Of a stretch of DNA of 64,000 nt, positions 63,750-64,000 are shown in pieces. The notes beneath the pieces are model-generated. The model worked only from the letters and a program-made list of their open reading frames with translations. It had not been told where the DNA came from and made no database searches. Both the position numbers and the translations under genes were made by a program. The DNA is from CBDCFV01 sp963664625 (GTDB lineage Bacteria > Chloroflexota > Dehalococcoidia > Lucifugimonadales > UBA3495), in contig OY761541.1 of assembly GCA_963664625.1 (NCBI GenBank), forward strand, positions 1,860,001-1,924,000, written 5' to 3'. How positions within the stretch are numbered: position 1 is the stretch's first letter; the number at the start of each line of letters is the position of its first letter.

Positions 63750-63806
63750 GTTTCTCTCCATCATCGTCACTTCCACCTTAACGGAAGTCTAATATGGGAC
63801 GTGGTG

Positions 63807-63834
63807 GATTCCCGCCTTCGCGGGAAAGACGGAA
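63807..63834. repeat. Family 1 palindromic repeat
   Basis: gattcccgccttcgcgggaa with AAGACGGAATGGGCG tail, running into the 30-base tandem repeat. Confidence 0.85.
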
Positions 63835-63835
63835 T

Positions 63836-63925
63836 GGGCGTTTTCAACGGAATTGGTGTATTTACGGGCGGATTCAACGGGCTGAGTGTACTCATGGGCG
63901 GATTCGACGGAATGGGTGTATTCAG
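63836..63925. repeat. 30-base tandem repeat, three copies
   Basis: Units start at 63836, 63866 and 63896 with GGGCG(G/T)(A/T)TTCAACGG and end in GTGTATTCA-like sequence. They differ at a few positions only. The last copy overlaps the stop of the gene that enters from the right edge. Confidence 0.85.
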
Positions 63926-64000
63926 GAGGTTTCCGCCTTGGCTGCCTCCGGCCCCGGCAACGCGTAGACGCCTTGGTATTCCTTGGGCAGCAGGACGGCG
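63922..64000 (-). CDS. 3' end of a gene entering from the right edge
   Basis: The last 25 codons read AVLLPKEYQGVYALPGPE then AAKAETS and a TGA stop at 63924-63922. Product not identifiable from this fragment. Confidence 0.65.
   Translation of the reverse strand, partial: AVLLPKEYQGVYALPGPEAAKAETS

Overview
The window looks like a chromosomal segment of an aerobic, GC-rich, non-phototrophic bacterium. It is most likely a member of the Chloroflexota (SAR202 / Dehalococcoidia-like). This is inference from content: a haem-copper oxidase cluster, flavin-dependent luciferase-like oxidoreductases, SDRs, MmgE/PrpD, cyclase-family and amidase enzymes, lipoproteins with Thr-Pro-rich linkers or VVVEKEVV-type repeats, and a 23S rRNA gene not linked to 16S or 5S. 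No marker gene was compared with a database.

Layout. 1-5.1 kb: respiratory block on the minus strand (haem A synthase, haem O synthase, di-haem cytochrome c, oxidase subunits II and I, the last running off the left edge). 5.2-7.8 kb: ABC-2 exporter and a small lipoprotein. 7.9-12.0 kb: minus-strand catabolic cluster (carboxymuconolactone-decarboxylase-like, alpha/beta hydrolase, MmgE/PrpD, thioredoxin-fold lipoprotein). 12.2-18.6 kb: small genes including three retropepsin-like aspartic proteases, two MaoC-like hydratases and two tandem near-duplicate SDRs. 18.7-25.7 kb: two luciferase-like oxidoreductases, a ferredoxin-thioredoxin reductase catalytic subunit, an HpaI-type aldolase, a metallo-beta-lactamase-fold hydrolase, two coiled-coil membrane proteins and an MFS carrier. 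25.7-35.8 kb: accessory region with a TIR-like (ThsB/DUF1863-type) protein, two trypsin-like lipoproteins, a TPR protein, an AAA ATPase-DUF4276 pair and a redoxin whose catalytic cysteine is an in-frame UGA. 35.8-41.7 kb: cupin dioxygenase, aminotransferase, broken RelE-like toxin behind a nuclease-like/antitoxin fusion, NUDIX, amidase. 42-50.1 kb: 23S rRNA and initiator tRNA surrounded by hicBA, hicB, hicBA and vapBC modules plus a GMC dehydrogenase pair. 50.3-54.0 kb: peptide-type ABC importer without its ATPases. 54.3-64.0 kb: DUF4349-PKD protein, cyclase, CoxG, amidohydrolase, thioesterase, Ada, tautomerases and a MetE-like protein.

The strongest unusual signal is the probable selenoprotein at 33120-33752: a lipoprotein redoxin with a UGVC active site and, nine bases after the UGA, a hairpin matching the bacterial SECIS pattern. 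Next come a family of palindromic repeats that has entered coding genes in frame (ABC ATPase, MmgE/PrpD, lipoprotein N-termini); a possible defence area (TIR protein divergent from a secreted trypsin-like protease, plus AAA/DUF4276); a stand-alone 23S-tRNA-fMet operon with a recognisable promoter, a terminator-like leader hairpin and a long processing stem; and a degraded copy of the tRNA-fMet 3' end plus terminator on the far side of a hicBA module.
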